The translations under genes and the position numbers were made by a program. Positions 1 to 13,726 of a stretch of 64,000 nt of DNA are shown here, piece by piece (position 1 is the first letter of the stretch; each line of letters opens with the position of its first letter). Under the pieces are notes generated by a model. That model was not told the origin of the DNA. It saw only the letters and a program-made list of their open reading frames with translations, and made no database searches. This stretch comes from Numida meleagris (taxonomy: Eukaryota; Chordata; Aves; Galliformes; Numididae): contig NC_034409.1 of assembly GCF_002078875.1 (NCBI RefSeq), positions 18,730,877-18,794,876 on the forward strand, given 5' to 3'.

Positions 1-468
1 ATGTGTACAATAAGGTTCAAATCTGAACACTGTAAACTAGGATGTATGGAATCCTTATTCCATAAAAATTCCTGGTTTTATGAGTGCCAAAGAAGAAATT
101 TGCTTTGAATCTTTTAAATAATTTTAGAAGTATAGTTTCTTTTTTTAATCTTATGAACTCATAGAACACAGAGGAATTATTTCCAAAAAGCACAAATCTA
201 ATCAATGAATAAAACTGATCAGTGTAATTAGGGTAGTTTTGGTGAGCATTTTGTAAAACATTTAGTCAAACATAAAGCTATCTTACACAAAATATACATA
301 CATATGCATATACATATATCACAATTTAAAGATTTAAATAGATACCATGACCTCAATTTGTAACTGGACATTAAAAACAAGGTAAAACTTTTACTCAGCA
401 CTGAATAAGATTAAGTTTTTACTTAGTGCTATGCTTCCTGTTAAATTTTTTACTCTTGTGTCACGTAC
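1..468 (-). other. BRD1: BRD1 intron 3 (partial)
   Basis: AT-rich sequence downstream of the GTACGT donor of the second coding exon. It runs off the left edge and no other exon is visible in it. Confidence 0.85.
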
Positions 469-625
469 CTGTTGTGTGTTTCGTTGTGACTGCAAACTGG
501 ACTGCAGCCTTCTCAACAGAGGAACACCATTCCTAGACAGCCTTTTAAGCAACCAGTAACTGTGCACTCGTTCAACAAACTGCTTCTTCCGCTGAATGGC
601 CACCTGATTCATAATCTTATTTAAT
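469..625 (-). CDS. BRD1: BRD1 second coding exon (internal, 157 bp)
   Basis: This internal exon continues the BRD1 frame from the exon at 12.3-13.7 kb. The shared Arg codon is split AG|A across the junction, and the exon then reads [20 protein letters not shown] and onward through [20 protein letters not shown], very close to human BRD1 just after its PHD/zinc-knuckle module. The acceptor (minus strand) is a pyrimidine-rich tract ending TTTTAG, and the donor is CAG|GTACGT. The exon adds 157 nt to 1,367 nt, giving exactly 508 codons, so it ends in phase 0. It covers about residues 456-508, the basic, helix-rich region between the PZP module and the bromodomain. The bromodomain and PWWP exons are not in the window and should lie to the left. 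The frame stays open a little into the intron, which is read-through and not exon. Confidence 0.95.
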
Positions 626-1567
626 CTAAAATACAGAAAAATTCATATTGTATTTTTTCCAGCAAACCATAAAACGTATTTGTCTATGGAAGTTAAATAT
701 CAAGCATATATATACAAATGAATCATGAAGCAATAGCAATGATCACCACACTAATTTCAATCAATTACATCACTGTCAGTACAATTATCTCTTAGCAGAT
801 GACTACAATCAAATATATCAGCTTGATATCGTATTTCTATCAAATATGTTAAGGTACTTTAATGCTAACTGATGTTGAAGGACATAAGTTTTTTCATGAT
901 CATCAATTTTCTCAAGAACAATCCCAATTCAAGGCAGAGAATAAATTTTAATGTGCATTTTTGAATAATTTTCTTTCGAAAATAAAAAATAAAACTTGAC
1001 AATATCTTCACACAGAATTAGTAGTTTATTTCAAAGTCAATACAACTTCAAAAAGTACAAAAAACCCGTGGTGGCTGTAGAAGTTTGTATTTGTATGATA
1101 CTAAAGCCTTTGCAAAATTAACACGAGATGTCCCAGTGTACCAACCACCTCTACCATTAGGAGGGTTGTTCATTCCTTTGGGGGCAAGGATGAGTGAGAG
1201 ACAGAAAAGGACTTCCCCTGAGCTGGATGTAAAACAGTTACAGAAGGGATAACATGAACAGAAATTTGTTAACTTTTCCTTTAGTATATTTCCTGTAGAA
1301 AAATTATACAGTGCATAACCATAGTGTTAACAAAGATTGCCCAGCTGAATGTAATACCAAACCTAGCAAAATTAAGTTCAAGAGAGGTGTCTGATTTGTA
1401 GGACACTACCTTGAGACATTTAAATAAAAATTCTAAGCATGCACATATGAGCATTTTTCATCTTTTTCCTTTTTAGTATTGGGAATAAAGCAGTATCTCA
1501 GCTAAGTGTCAGAAGAAATGTATTCAAATACCTAAACAAAATGTAAAGTTGTGAGTAAGACTACTCA

Positions 1568-1634
1568 CAAAATTATTTTTAAGAAAATTATTTTTCAGAA
1601 ATAATTTTTAAAAGAAAAATTATTTTTAAGAATA
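1568..1634. repeat. A/T-rich direct and inverted repeat
   Basis: The motif AAAATTATTTTTAAG occurs at both ends of this segment, with the inverted form AAATAATTTTTAAAAG between, so the segment could fold into a weak AT hairpin. It may be simple low-complexity drift. Confidence 0.5.
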
Positions 1635-4600
1635 CTTTGGAAGCTTGCATGGTATTTTTCAAACAAACATGCATGCAAGACTACCCTGAGTTACCCAAAG
1701 GCCATCTATCCCTAGTTGTTTTCCACTATGTACAAGGTAAAGTGCAGTAGGTCTACTCAAGGCTACCCTAAATGTAGCTACAGAACTTCCAGTCATCACA
1801 GTCATCACAGGGTACAGGCAGTGCCACCACATGTCTTCAAAATACAGTGCCATTGTGTCCTTTGTTTCTTCAGTGTTCATGACAAATTCTAACTTAACCA
1901 AAAGGAAGCTCAGAAAGTCCGCTGAAGTCTTTTGCTGACTTAAGAGAGTCTATCATACAAAAAACAGACCTTGATGTGACCATAATGAACTTCATACACA
2001 ACAGAAACAGTTAATAATACAATGTAATAAAAAAAAAATACAAAATCCAAAAAACAACAGCCAATTGACCATCACAGAAAAAACAACAAAAACAATTAGC
2101 GTCGCGTCACTCACTTGGAAACAGCAAAACCTACTGAAACGAGTCAAAACAATGCAGCCAAGTATATACCTGGAAAGATCTCAGAATCATAACTCTATAT
2201 GAAGCAAAGTGCATTGGCTTGATGCCCATCAGATGTGGCAAGACTAACGAAACATGTTTAATTACAGCTTCAAGTACATTTGCTCATTCACATAATGAAC
2301 CATTCTTGTCTGTGATAATCATGATAGTGAAGTGTTAGAATAAGCTTAGGAGAGATGCTTGCAGAAGATATCCAACTTTCAAAATACAAACAAATAGAAG
2401 GTAGTTCACTGAAAAAACTACCTAGCAAGCTGTAGCAATCTACTGTTCTCTTCCTACGCTCCAAATAAAACCAAACACTGGCTGCTCATATTTCATTTAG
2501 ACACCAGCCTTCAGCAGTAGCAATGTACTGCAAATCACCTGTTCATTTCTCAAAATACAGAGGTCAGATGTTTGTCACATGAAGAGCCTCCACAAAGCAG
2601 TTTATCTTAATGATACAACAAGACGTTACATCTGCTGTGAGACCCTAAAACCCCACTAATTATAGCATAGCTCTTTGATCAGCTTTTTGCTCAGTCAGAT
2701 GTTCCCATGAAGACTTTTACTGTCCGAAACACTTTACATTTTGATAGATGATACAACCTTTTGGGGAAAGTAAGACTGGATACACCTTATGCTGTAGAAC
2801 CCTAGAATTAGCATAGACAGATCAATTAATGCTTTTTGAGGCTTCCATCCTTGACATAGCTTCCCCATCAGGAAAGAGTCTGCCTTGTGCTCACAAGATA
2901 CATTCAGCTGTGACAAACTTGAAAGCTCACATGAAATTAAGCACACGTTATGTACCAAACTTGAACTAGTTTCTTTCTGCTACATGAGCTAGAATTGAAG
3001 TCTGAAAGTTTGAAAGTAGCTTCTCAAACAATTTTTTAAATCCTTTGAGGTCTTGATGGAGCTTGCTGCACACACCACTCACACCCCACTGCCTCAAGAG
3101 ATGTTAAAGAAATTATTGAAGAGTGAAAACAACCAACCAACCAACACAACCAAAACACAAAAAAACCTTATTTATTTGGAGCAGATAAGAGAGATCTGTT
3201 AGAGGAGTTTGTAGTTTTGCAATCCAGGATCTGACTTGCACAAGACAGGACTAAGTGGTAGCACTGTCGAATCCCCCAGAAAGAAGTGAGACTTGCAGAG
3301 GAAGGTAGGTGACCTCCCAGAACTACACAAAATCCCACAGTGCTTTATCTTTAGAAATAATAGACAAGACTCACTACACTGAACAGTTTTTTCCTTTTTT
3401 TTCTTTCCCTCTCTTGTATACATCCCTGTTGAGAATGCCAAAGAAACTAAGATAACTACTTCAGAGATCTCACAATGATGGGAATGTAGGAATACACATT
3501 TGGAAGATAACACCAGAAGTATCACCTCTTCAATCATAACTGACCTTACATATCTCAGAAAAAAAAAGCCACAACTACAGTGATCACAGAAAGGGTGCAG
3601 AAGAGATCAGAACTGTCCTTGCTGTCCAGGTTTCTTAGATAAAAGGCAATCTGCTAACATGAAATGCCTAAGAACCCTTGTGAAGCAGACCACGTTAAAT
3701 ACTAAACATTTTCCTTTCGAAATATTTAAACTATTAACACAATTGCTAGATTCAGAGCAGAACAAGTGGTGCTTCCACGATATTTGATATGTCTTGCTAG
3801 GTAACTGGTCTTAGAACAGAGGTACTCAGTTTCAAGTTGATAAAACTGACAGTATCAATGCACGAACTGAAACCCCAGGCCAGCCATTTTCTCCAGCAGC
3901 TTCGTCTGACCACTGCAGCCTTCTGGATGACACCACGAGGCATACTCTCTGTACTCCTTACATTCCAAAACTACAGATACAAGAACATTTTTCAAAACTA
4001 TTGTATTGGTGCCACAGACAAGCTGATACAGTACCCTCCCCCAGTCCCACTTGTATCTATCTGACTGTAAAGCGCTGCGACATGCAGTACAAACACAGAG
4101 ATAGCCTACAATCCCCTGCTTATCTTTAAAAAGAGAGGTACTTTTTCAATGGAAGCTTTCCAACACCAGTTTTTGAAAGCCTGAAACTGTAGTCTAGCTG
4201 AGGGTAAATTATGGCATTAAAAACACATTTACAAAAACAACAAAAGGATCAGAAGAGAAAACTGTTTCATTTTGAAAGTGTAAGACTCAAATAATGTAAA
4301 TTAAATTGAAAGTTTATACACAACGTCTTCGGTGAGATCTTTCTTTTTAATCAGTTGCTCTACACTAACCCTCTCCTCAGATGCAGAGGTTTGACATCTA
4401 TCCTGCCATCCCTCAAAGAGGAATAGGTTGTGAACAGTAACACTTACTCCTGCGTTTCTTCATTTTTTAGCTAAGTACCTAATATATTTTTCCCCAACCC
4501 AAGAAATTTGCTGCTGTCATACTAGCAAAGTCACAGCTTCCTCCTTCCTACTCACAACTGCCTTCCTCTCCCAGTTTCAGCTACATGTCACTGTGGCAAT

Positions 4601-5139
4601 TAAAAGAAAGAGTGAAAACAGCGTCTTTGGTGACTAACTATGCAGCAGTTTCACACAGGAAAACTGCCACTTTTCTATTAATCACCTCTAACAGCTCCGC
4701 AGACCACACTTGCTTTCGAGCCTCCATGACAGAGTTTTAAGTATTCGAATATCTGAAGACTTCTGAAGTATTTTACTATAGGGCCCAGGAGCTTCCAGTT
4801 TCATCAACCTGTAATTTTGTATCTTTCTTTACCAATCATGGGTGTATTAAAGCTACATGCAAAAGACCAGCATGAAATTGTACTTAGGATCACTAAAATA
4901 CCAATTTGTCTCAACTTTGGGTAATATCCATGAACAATCAAATGGAGTTCCAATTTGCTGAGCTAATAAAATACCCATATTTTCAAGTATAAATACTGCA
5001 GATACTTTTTTAAAAGCTGCCAGAACAAAACCTCTAAATTTAATAAATCATTACTGAAGAGACTGAGTATCAAGAACAGTTGAACTTTTAAATCTTGCTC
5101 TGTGAAGTTCCACATAACACAGTGAGATGCACAGGAAGT

Positions 5140-5159
5140 GGGGGGGGGGGGGGGGGGGG
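5140..5159. repeat. G20 homopolymer
   Basis: An uninterrupted run of 20 G in BRD1 intron 2. It is capable of G-quadruplex formation on the plus strand, and its length is prone to assembly error. Confidence 0.95.
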
Positions 5160-6443
5160 AAGATAAATTAACTACAGATGGTAACAGTGATTCCACTGAC
5201 ACTAACTGGAAGAGAATTAACAGAAAAACAAAGTAAAAAAAGCTACAGAAGTTTCTATTTTGGGAGTTGGAATGAATTCTGGGGACTTGCCAACTACTCC
5301 TCCTAGCTCTGTACATGAGATCTTCAGCTTCTAGAGATGCGTGAAAGTTTTCTCTGCTATAAAATTCTACCTAATAAATTCGTCTTGTAGGCTTCTCTTG
5401 TACAATCTCTTTTTCAGATTCTCTGAGAATCTAATAACATAGATTTTATTGAGTGGTACACTTTCTGAAGTCTCAAAGTATCTTCAGGTTCCTATTTGTT
5501 TTTTAAAATTTATCAGTACTTAATTAGATTTCGACTGAACATACAGGAAACACTTTTTCATGCTTTAAAAGATTATGAAGCTGAGCATCTGTATCTCTAC
5601 TTGAACAAGCCACTCAGACAAGTTTCTTTGGACAGGAAAGTAGAAAGTTGAAGTTAAGGGTTAAGAAATTGCCTCATTAACTCTGGTCAATTCTTGATTA
5701 GTTACAACCAGCTACTTAGTTCCTACCATAACAATTAACTTTGTGACCTTCCAAACTTTTGGATAACAAAATCAACAAAATAAACTAACTGAAACAAAAC
5801 CCAACAATAAGAGCAGAAACAAAATGCTGCCACATTGGAAAACTTCCTTAGTCCTCTCAGAAAAATCACATACATATACTTTCACCATTTCTATACAAAT
5901 AACTTATATACTCATAACTTTTCAAGTATTGAAAGTATTTTTCTGTATTTTTTTTTGTATCTGTCACAACCATACTACCTATGATTTTGATATATTATTT
6001 CAAAAGCTAAATTCACAACAAAATACTAAGCAAATAACAAAGAATTAAGTAAAAACTGCCTTTTCTCCATAATAAGAGAACACTTAATTTACTAATTCTT
6101 GTGCATTCTGTAACTTGGACTATCAAATAAAAATACAGGAAACCATTCTTCACACAGTTCATACTGAAATTTTTATTTTTGCACAGTACTTAAAAGATGC
6201 ATCACCCCTCTAACTGCCACAAAAAAAAAGTTCACACAAGTGGTAAAACACAGAATTGAAGGAAAAAGAACTCTTAGAATAGCTTTGGTGTTTTACTACT
6301 GTTAAATTCAGGTAATGAATTCTGAACTTTGTAACTGTAAATCACACACTCAGAGGATGCACAGGATACTAACCATGCACCTGAACAAAATATCTAATAT
6401 ATTTTAATTTCTATTTTAATCTTACATTGTTCCGTATACGTGA

Positions 6444-6474
6444 AATAAAGACAAAAAAAAAAAAAAAAAAAAAA
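6444..6474 (+). repeat. AATAAA followed by A22: retrocopy-like poly(A) end
   Basis: AATAAA at 6,444-6,449, then GAC and 22 A. The spacing is too short for a genomic cleavage site, and an A tract this soon after a signal hexamer resembles the 3' end of a reverse-transcribed mRNA. The 300 bp upstream are AT-rich and UTR-like with no recognised coding sequence, and no target-site duplication was found by eye. Confidence 0.4.
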
Positions 6475-9400
6475 GGAAGTTATAGCTATAGTTTGTTCCT
6501 CTATCCCCTTTGCAAAAAGAAAGTGTATAAATATGAGGCATCATTTCCACCCTAAGGATGAGGGGGGGGTTGCCCCTCAGAAATCAGTCACATCTAGCTT
6601 TTATTGTCAGATACACAAGTTGCTTTTTTTTTTTTAAATGAAAACCTACTTTTACAACCTATTAAAAAGTCATATTTACTTATACACCTGTACTGTTATC
6701 TAACAAAGCAACCAAAGTCAAAACTAACTGGCTTGAAAACAAAGCTCTAAAGCTACTGTACCTTTTATTATCATTATTGTTGGTTTTAAATACCACTGAG
6801 GCAAAGCTAGTGATCACTCTAGTAGCTCCTTTTCTGGTTTGAGTTAAAATTATGCTTTTAGTGAAGGAAAGAGATAGGCTGACTTCAACAGACGATTTCT
6901 GCCTGCATCAGAAAATGTTCTGGAGTTGATCCATCCTACAAAAAACATCAGTAAGGATGATTGCTGGTATACCCTTTCTGCTTTACACCTAGGTGGTTCC
7001 ACCATCTAATTATTAGGTACAACCACAAGGCTACATCGTGTTCTCCTACAATTAAAGGAAGTATTTCTGCATCATTGTGTGAAAATATACACAGACGTAC
7101 ATTCAAGTATAAATGGCTAAAAGACATCTGGATTTACATGTATTTTTATATTAATATGTATTTTTATATGGCTTCAATTTGTTGCAACGCTGATTCTCAA
7201 AGTATTACTCAATGCTTTTTCTAATGTTGAACTTTAAGTAGTATTTCAAAATGCTTAGAAACTTTTAGAAGGTAGAGAAAACCAATGCACTGAAACCCAG
7301 AAACTCTCACATCACATATATGATTAAGAAGCAACATCCATGAATACAAACCAACAGTGTTTCAAACTCTTTCGCAAATATTCCCTTCAGGTTACACTGT
7401 GTTTCACCACTCTCTCTTCAGTTATTTTTCTGGTCCGTACTTCATTTTAGAGGCCATGAAGATTCCTGTGCCTAGCATATCATGACTATATTAAATTATT
7501 TGTTAAGAATGGATGAATTACGAAATAATACAAAAAAAAAACCAACACTATTTCTGCATTGAGATATACAGCAACAGAAATCTGGTTTTACTATCAGGAA
7601 CAACATGCTTTCTTTTCACAGCAGACAAACAGAAAATTCAGGCAATATGAAACGTATAAATGCTAACTTTTCAAGAGAGCTGAAAAAAAGCATTTAAATG
7701 ATCTTTCCTCTCAGTTATCTGCTTGGTATTCACCTACTTCCACAGATTTTTTAACAGTATAATGTAGCACAGCTGACACACACAAAAAGCAAGTCTAATG
7801 CCTTGTCCCTATTTACTACTTGAAGCAGTGATTCTTTTGCTTACTTTCTGCTCCCTGCACAAGCACTGCATTTCAAATGCTTTCTTAATTTCAGGCACTG
7901 TAGATATACCCTGTGGAAACAGAAACTAAAAATGAAAGCACGTATATACTTCAAAATAGCTGCTTCCACTTAACAGAATACCTGCATAAATGTAATTTTA
8001 ATAGTGTGGATTACACAGAGTCTCTGTGTGTATTTCCAAAACACTGAAGATTAAGTATTTTATTCACTTTTTCCTCAAGTATATGCCCACAAAATTCTAG
8101 TTATAAAACATTTTTAAAGAACACAAATACTAATACTGGCTTTGTTTTTCATAAAACAATCACACCTTAGATGCCTCTTTAACAACACAAGATCATCAGA
8201 TTCCACCAAAACGATGTTGTTTGTACTACAGAATCAAGCACTCAAGAATAAGAGAAACAATATAGTTTTCCACAGCAAACATTACCACTTATTCACAGGG
8301 TAAGGTAGCTATTATAAAGGACAATGATAGCCAGCAACACAGGGAACAATTCACAAGAAATGGAGTACAGAGTCAGTGCAGGGCAACTCACACAAATAAG
8401 AAGCAAGGCTTAGATTGTCAAGACAACTATAAAAGTCAGAATTTCCTATCTTGGAAGTTTTAGACCTGAAATGTAAAGAAAACAGTTTTCATACTTAATT
8501 GGAAAAAAGACCCATTTATCTAACTAGGTAAAATTCAGACGTCACATATCATCAGTGAAGAATGAGCCTTGCAACTCTGCAGTGCAAAACCGATCTGCCA
8601 CTGCTTCCAGACAGATCAGCTGGTGGCCGCAGGAGGCCTGCACTCTGACTACTGTGTTAATGTGTCAATTACTGTCTGTACAACATAATCAACACAATTC
8701 AACACTCCATACTTAAAGAATTGAATGCAACTTCTGACTAAAGAAAGAGAACACTTACATAGCCAAGAAGGCCAGATGCAAATCACAATCATCTGGGAAA
8801 TTTCCCAGTGGTCTACTCCAAGTGCTAAGCAACTTACAAAGAAGTAAGCAGTGAATTCACCTCAACGCTCTAACATGACATACTGCATCTTTGGAAGTGG
8901 ACACTTAAGTAGAGACATCCTGAAAAACTGAGGTATGAGATGATAAATGGATGCCCAGAAATAAAAAAGAGCGGAAGCAAGCATTCATCTCCTCTTACTG
9001 CAATTTAAGACCTTCTTATGCTATGCTTAGGAGTTCACAGATGACAGTCTGAAAGGCCATATAATTAGATTACAAATAACCAAGGCATGATACTACCTAC
9101 GTAATTTGACAGTGAATAGTTTCAAGTACGACGTTTGCTAAGAAACAATGGTAACTGGAAAGAATACAGGTCTCAAAGCCACTCAAAGCAGTATCTAAGG
9201 AACAGAAGGGTAGATACAAAAATTCATGAGTTACAAAAAGTTGTGTAGAAATGATGATATTGTTTTACAACATTTTTAACATATCTTAAAAATAACACAG
9301 GCATTTCAGAGAACAGAATTATTAAAATGGCATTAGTGAAATGTTCGCATTTTGACATACACTCGCTATCCAGATAAGGAAACAAAAGATATTCCTACTA

Positions 9401-12104
9401 CCTTCAACTAAATATAAATGGCAAGAGGGGTTTCTCCAAGCAGATGTGTTCAGCTGCTACATCCACGGAGTAGTTTCCACTTCACTCTAATATTAGCATT
9501 TGTGTACTACTGCAGCTACTATCTCTAAAGAACCAGCCACAGACACAGGTAGCCTAGGTGTTAATGACGAAGAAAGTAAACCAAACCAAACACCTCCCCA
9601 GGCGTTCCTCAGTCTTCACAGATGTAAAGAACAAGGTTCATTTCAATTTTTTTTAGGAAAAAAAAAAAAAGCACCATTTAAAGCCAGAGCACATGTGTTT
9701 CTTCTCTGAATGCAAATGGCTTAATTGCTCTTCAAGAGTTCTGGAAAGGCAAATAATATTCCAACTCCAAGGAAAAAAAAAATTCCACATATTTAAAAAT
9801 AGATTAAAGGTATAATTTAATGCAAAATGTTCCACATAATTCGTTATTAGTATATAGGCGTGTAATTAACTCCACATCAAAAAAACACAGCTTTTCTAAA
9901 CAACAAGAAAAGAACAAAAAATTGGACAACTGAGAGTTGAGAAAGGAAAATAAGCTTTACCTTTTCATGTGCCCATTTCTATTTTGTTTTTAATTCAGTA
10001 TTAGCTTTCCAGGAACAAGTGTATGCATATCATAAAGAATATTTAAGAAAGAGTCTCCTTGAGTGAAGACAATAAATTTATAACAAACTTTAAAACAGTT
10101 TTAAACTATGGGTGTTTTTCTGTTTTACATTTCTGATATAAAGTCTCACTATAATGTATTAATAAATTAAAATATCCATGTATGTAGTAATACAAATCTG
10201 AACATACAGAGCATCTCACTGCAGAAAGAAATTTAGAAATCAACAATCTTTATATATCTGTTCCTGGCAACTAAAAACACCATTTAAAAATTCTGATGAC
10301 AGCATCCTTTCAGTGTCAGGGTCTGACTTTAACAAAAGTTATCTATGGGAAGAATTGCCAAAGCTACAACTAAGAACATACATTCCAATTCTCAACTCTC
10401 ATTTAGTCCATGTTCTTTCTTAGTCTATTGGCAAGACAAAAAAATAAAAATCCATTAGAATGGTCTTCAGTTAAAGGCAAATTCTTTTTATATACTTTCT
10501 CCCACGGACAACAGGATTAGTTCAAGTAATAATATTTGTTGCTAACTGTCAACTTAAGCCCTTCACTGGCTCATCACTTAACAAAAATAGTTCAATTTTA
10601 CCAAGTCATGATGCAGAACAGTGCAATCATCTAATGATGTTTGTAAACATCACACTGGAGCTAAAGGCTGACAAAATTAGTCAGTAAGTACCTACATATA
10701 TTAGTAGTTTTTATTACAGGAAAGGACTGCCATCTCAAAACACCGTTTAGATTAATTTAACTAGTTTTTAAATGTTCACTACCTGACACTTGGTAGCCAG
10801 CTTTCAAAAAGCATGGTTTATTTATAGTATCTTAAGAGCCTTGTACATGATTAACCTGCACATGGAACTGGTGCCACTACCGAGAAACTTTTTAAAGTAC
10901 TATTATTAAATTCAGTAACAATTTAATTCAAGGGCTAAACAAACATACTGCTGTCCTACATGCTGGAAACAAAACAAATAATAAAGACAAACTTGGTTTT
11001 AGTCCCAATAGTCCAATTTAACGCTTCTCAGCACAGTATATTATGTCTGAAATGCTCAGCAGAGCTAAAACCATGTTTTTCTAACCCAGAGCTTTATTCC
11101 ATTGCTCAAATCCCATAATCAAGTATTTCCACTGCTGAAATGCATTCTAACTCAGTTTAAGTGAAAGAAATCTGAAGTGAGATGACACTGCTCTTCTGAA
11201 CTACAATGTAGCTAATTTAGTCAAAATTTGTTCCAAAGATCTTTAACTCCTGAAATAAAAAGCATTCAAAAATCAACATTCTGTTCCAATTCTGTTAATT
11301 ACATATGAAAACAGAATTTAAAACATCCCTGCTTTTTCATTCAAACATCGCTTCACCAGCCTCACCAGATCTAGAGCCATCTGCCAGCCCCCCGATCATC
11401 ACTGCTAAAATATAAAAATATGGCATGTTACACATAAAGGGCATCTTCAGCTCTGATGTTTACATTTTGCACTTAAATAACAGCTTCTGTGAAAACTGCA
11501 ATAGATACACTAATAAAAGAATCAGTAGAACTTCTTACAAAGGAAAAACTCATAATCAAACACGTGGTGCATGCACATTAGTTTTTGTTCAACCAGAGAT
11601 ATTGTACTAAAGTTACAGGACTACAGATTTGCTAGCATAATTGAAGAGAGAGCACGTTCACGTCGGGTTATGTACCTAAGATTGCATTAGCCAAAGAAAA
11701 AGTATGAGGGGTACCAAATTCACCCAAATCTTCATAAATGCTACTGCATTTGCAAAAGGTAAATGAAGATATGTAGGAAAAACCTCCTGAGAAATTATTT
11801 TGTATCACAAGGAAAACATTTCTTCGAAGACTTTTTGTACTTGCATAGATCACACAGAACATGCTTATATTTACGTTAGGTGAGATAAAAACAGTATTAA
11901 AATCCTATACATGCAAATCTAATTCTCATTTTGAAACTCTTAAAGTTAGGAAAACAAGTTTGGATTACCAGCTTATAATCACAGTTAACTTTGAGCTTGG
12001 CTTTTTAAAATAAAGGTCAAGAACATACGCTATTTTGAATTTTGTGGTTAATTCTCAAAAGTACAGCAGACAACAACAGAGCACACAACATGATTTGGTC
12101 TGAC

Positions 12105-12124
12105 AAAAAAAAAGGGGGGGGGGG
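12105..12124. repeat. A9G11 compound homopolymer
   Basis: Nine A followed by eleven G, about 220 bp downstream of the BRD1 first coding exon donor on the minus strand. There it reads as C11T9, a pyrimidine tract. Confidence 0.9.
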
Positions 12125-12345
12125 TTCTGAAAACAAGACAGACCTCTTACTAACTCTTCTGAAGAAGTTACTGCATTTTTAAAGTACTATCATTACAGTG
12201 TAACACAGATCATTTACATTAATCTTCTGAGGGTGATCTTTAAGACAGAAGAAACAGACAAAAACTTTTAAGCCTCCATCTAAAAGCATCGGCTTAAAAT
12301 TAAACAGATAAGTAAAGGTTTCTCTCATTTGGATGGTTTGCTTAC

Positions 12346-13712
12346 CTCTGGGGGGGAATATAAGGAGCAGATACTGTTGGCATAACTGTACAGGGTTCAA
12401 CAACTGTTTTCTTGGCTTTTTTTGTCTTTTTTCTGACTTTTGATGTAGACCTAGCAGTTCTGACTGATCCCTCCTTTCTACAAACACCGTTTTTGATTTC
12501 AGCTTCTCCGTAAATATTTAGAGGTCTCCGTATGCAACCTGGTGGAGTATGTACATCACAATAGGCAGTCTTTTTTACAGAGAATGTTGTCCCGCTGCCG
12601 GTCAGTTCTTTCACAGGTTCCATTTTCATATATAGACCAGCCTTTTGGGCACACGTCACATGGAATGCAGTATAGCAGTTTGCTTTGTGGCACTGGATGC
12701 AGGCACCAACACCTTTCTGTTTACAGAGGTAGCATGTTAACTTCCATCTGGCTGGGGGAATGTTCCTGACACCGTCAATTGGCTCAATAAAAACTGTATT
12801 GGCAAATCCAACCTCTGGAATCCACAAAGCACACACAACATGTCCCCAACGATCATCATCAGTCTTTTTAAAGGCACCTCCCTTGTTTGGGCACAGCACA
12901 CAGTCTACAGGCCGAGAACGGGACTGCAGACAGTGTCTGCAGAGCCACTGGCCCTCGGGTATATATGGCACCCCATAGCATTCCTGATGTACTGCTAAAT
13001 TACACATATCACAAAACAGGATTACATTGCTGTTCTGACATTCACCATCCATGCATATACAACATACCGCATCTTCATCAATTAAAGACTGATGATCACC
13101 CTGTTTTTGGTTCTCACAATAAGACTCTTTCTCAAACCTATCCATAAGGAATTCAAACATGTTTTGGGAAACAACTGACACTCCATCACTTTTCCGCTTT
13201 TCATTTATTATTTCTAACCACGCATAATCTTCCTCATCCATGTCATACTCAACTTCATTATCAAGTTCTTCTGCTGACTTCTCAATGAATTTATAATAAA
13301 CCGGAGGTCTCCGAGGAGCTGAAGGAGGACTGTATTCAACAATCCGCACTTTTGGTTCTGGAAGAGGAGCTGTTGTAGCAGGTATGCCATGGGAGCTTGG
13401 AAGAGCTTCATTTTTCTTTTTCACTTTGTTATTTTTATGCCGTTTGCTTCTTAGACAAACTGGTGGTCTTTCACTATTTTCTTTATTGCTGTTGCATTCA
13501 CTCATTTCCTGGGCTGTAAGATCATCTTCTAATATAATCTCTAAAGGATCAAAGATACTGATCCTATGCAGGCGACCTTCAATTTCTATTTCAACCATTC
13601 TTTGAGCTTGAGCATACGTCAAGGTTTCTCGTGTGGGGGAGTGCTTAATACTGCACGGGGAAGAGGAATGCCTTGTTGCCGATACTCGATGACATCTTCC
13701 TTTTCTCCTCAT
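12346..13712 (-). CDS. BRD1: BRD1 (BRPF2) first coding exon: N-terminal region plus PHD-knuckle-PHD module
   Basis: BRD1/BRPF2 is the scaffold that joins the HBO1 (KAT7) acetyltransferase to ING4/5 and MEAF6 and directs H3K14 acetylation in the nucleus. This exon encodes residues 1-455 plus two bases of codon 456. The start MRRKGRCHR followed by [20 protein letters not shown] matches vertebrate BRD1 closely; it is the first ATG after the splice acceptor. An enhancer-of-polycomb-like conserved stretch ([20 protein letters not shown], about residues 129-150) precedes the PZP module. PHD1 begins at C217 ([13 protein letters not shown], then [16 protein letters not shown]). A zinc knuckle follows ([14 protein letters not shown]), then the extended PHD2 ([10 protein letters not shown] to YCDVHTP). 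The tail is Lys/Arg-rich and ends at PPQ, with donor AG|GTAAGC. The reading frame is intact. The paralogues BRPF1 and BRPF3 were considered; the N-terminus fits BRD1 best. Confidence 0.97.
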
Positions 13713-13726
13713 TTGGTAATGTTTAC
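13713..13726 (-). other. BRD1: BRD1 exon 2 untranslated lead-in and splice acceptor
   Basis: On the minus strand a CTCTCATTTTAG acceptor ends at 13,727, leaving 14 nt of 5' UTR before the BRD1 ATG at 13,712-13,710. The context ACCAAATGA has A at -3. This short leader implies that the rest of the 5' UTR lies in a separate upstream exon, placed in the CpG island at 17.8-18.4 kb. Confidence 0.8.

Larger units (their letters stand above)
626..12345 (-). other. BRD1: BRD1 intron 2 (11.7 kb)
   Basis: The intron is bounded by the GTAAGC donor after PPQ and the TTTTAG acceptor of the next coding exon. It is AT-rich and has no open frame with a recognisable protein. I looked for other BRD1 exons and for RNA genes and saw none. 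It contains homopolymer runs (G20 near 5.15 kb, A22 near 6.46 kb, A9G11 near 12.11 kb), an A/T-rich direct/inverted repeat at about 1.57 kb, and a retrocopy-like AATAAA-poly(A) end. No CR1 fragment was recognised here. Confidence 0.85.

Noticed and set aside
12179..12487. 102-codon minus-strand frame overlapping the end of the BRD1 coding exon
   Set aside because: It is an out-of-frame shadow of BRD1 running into the intron.
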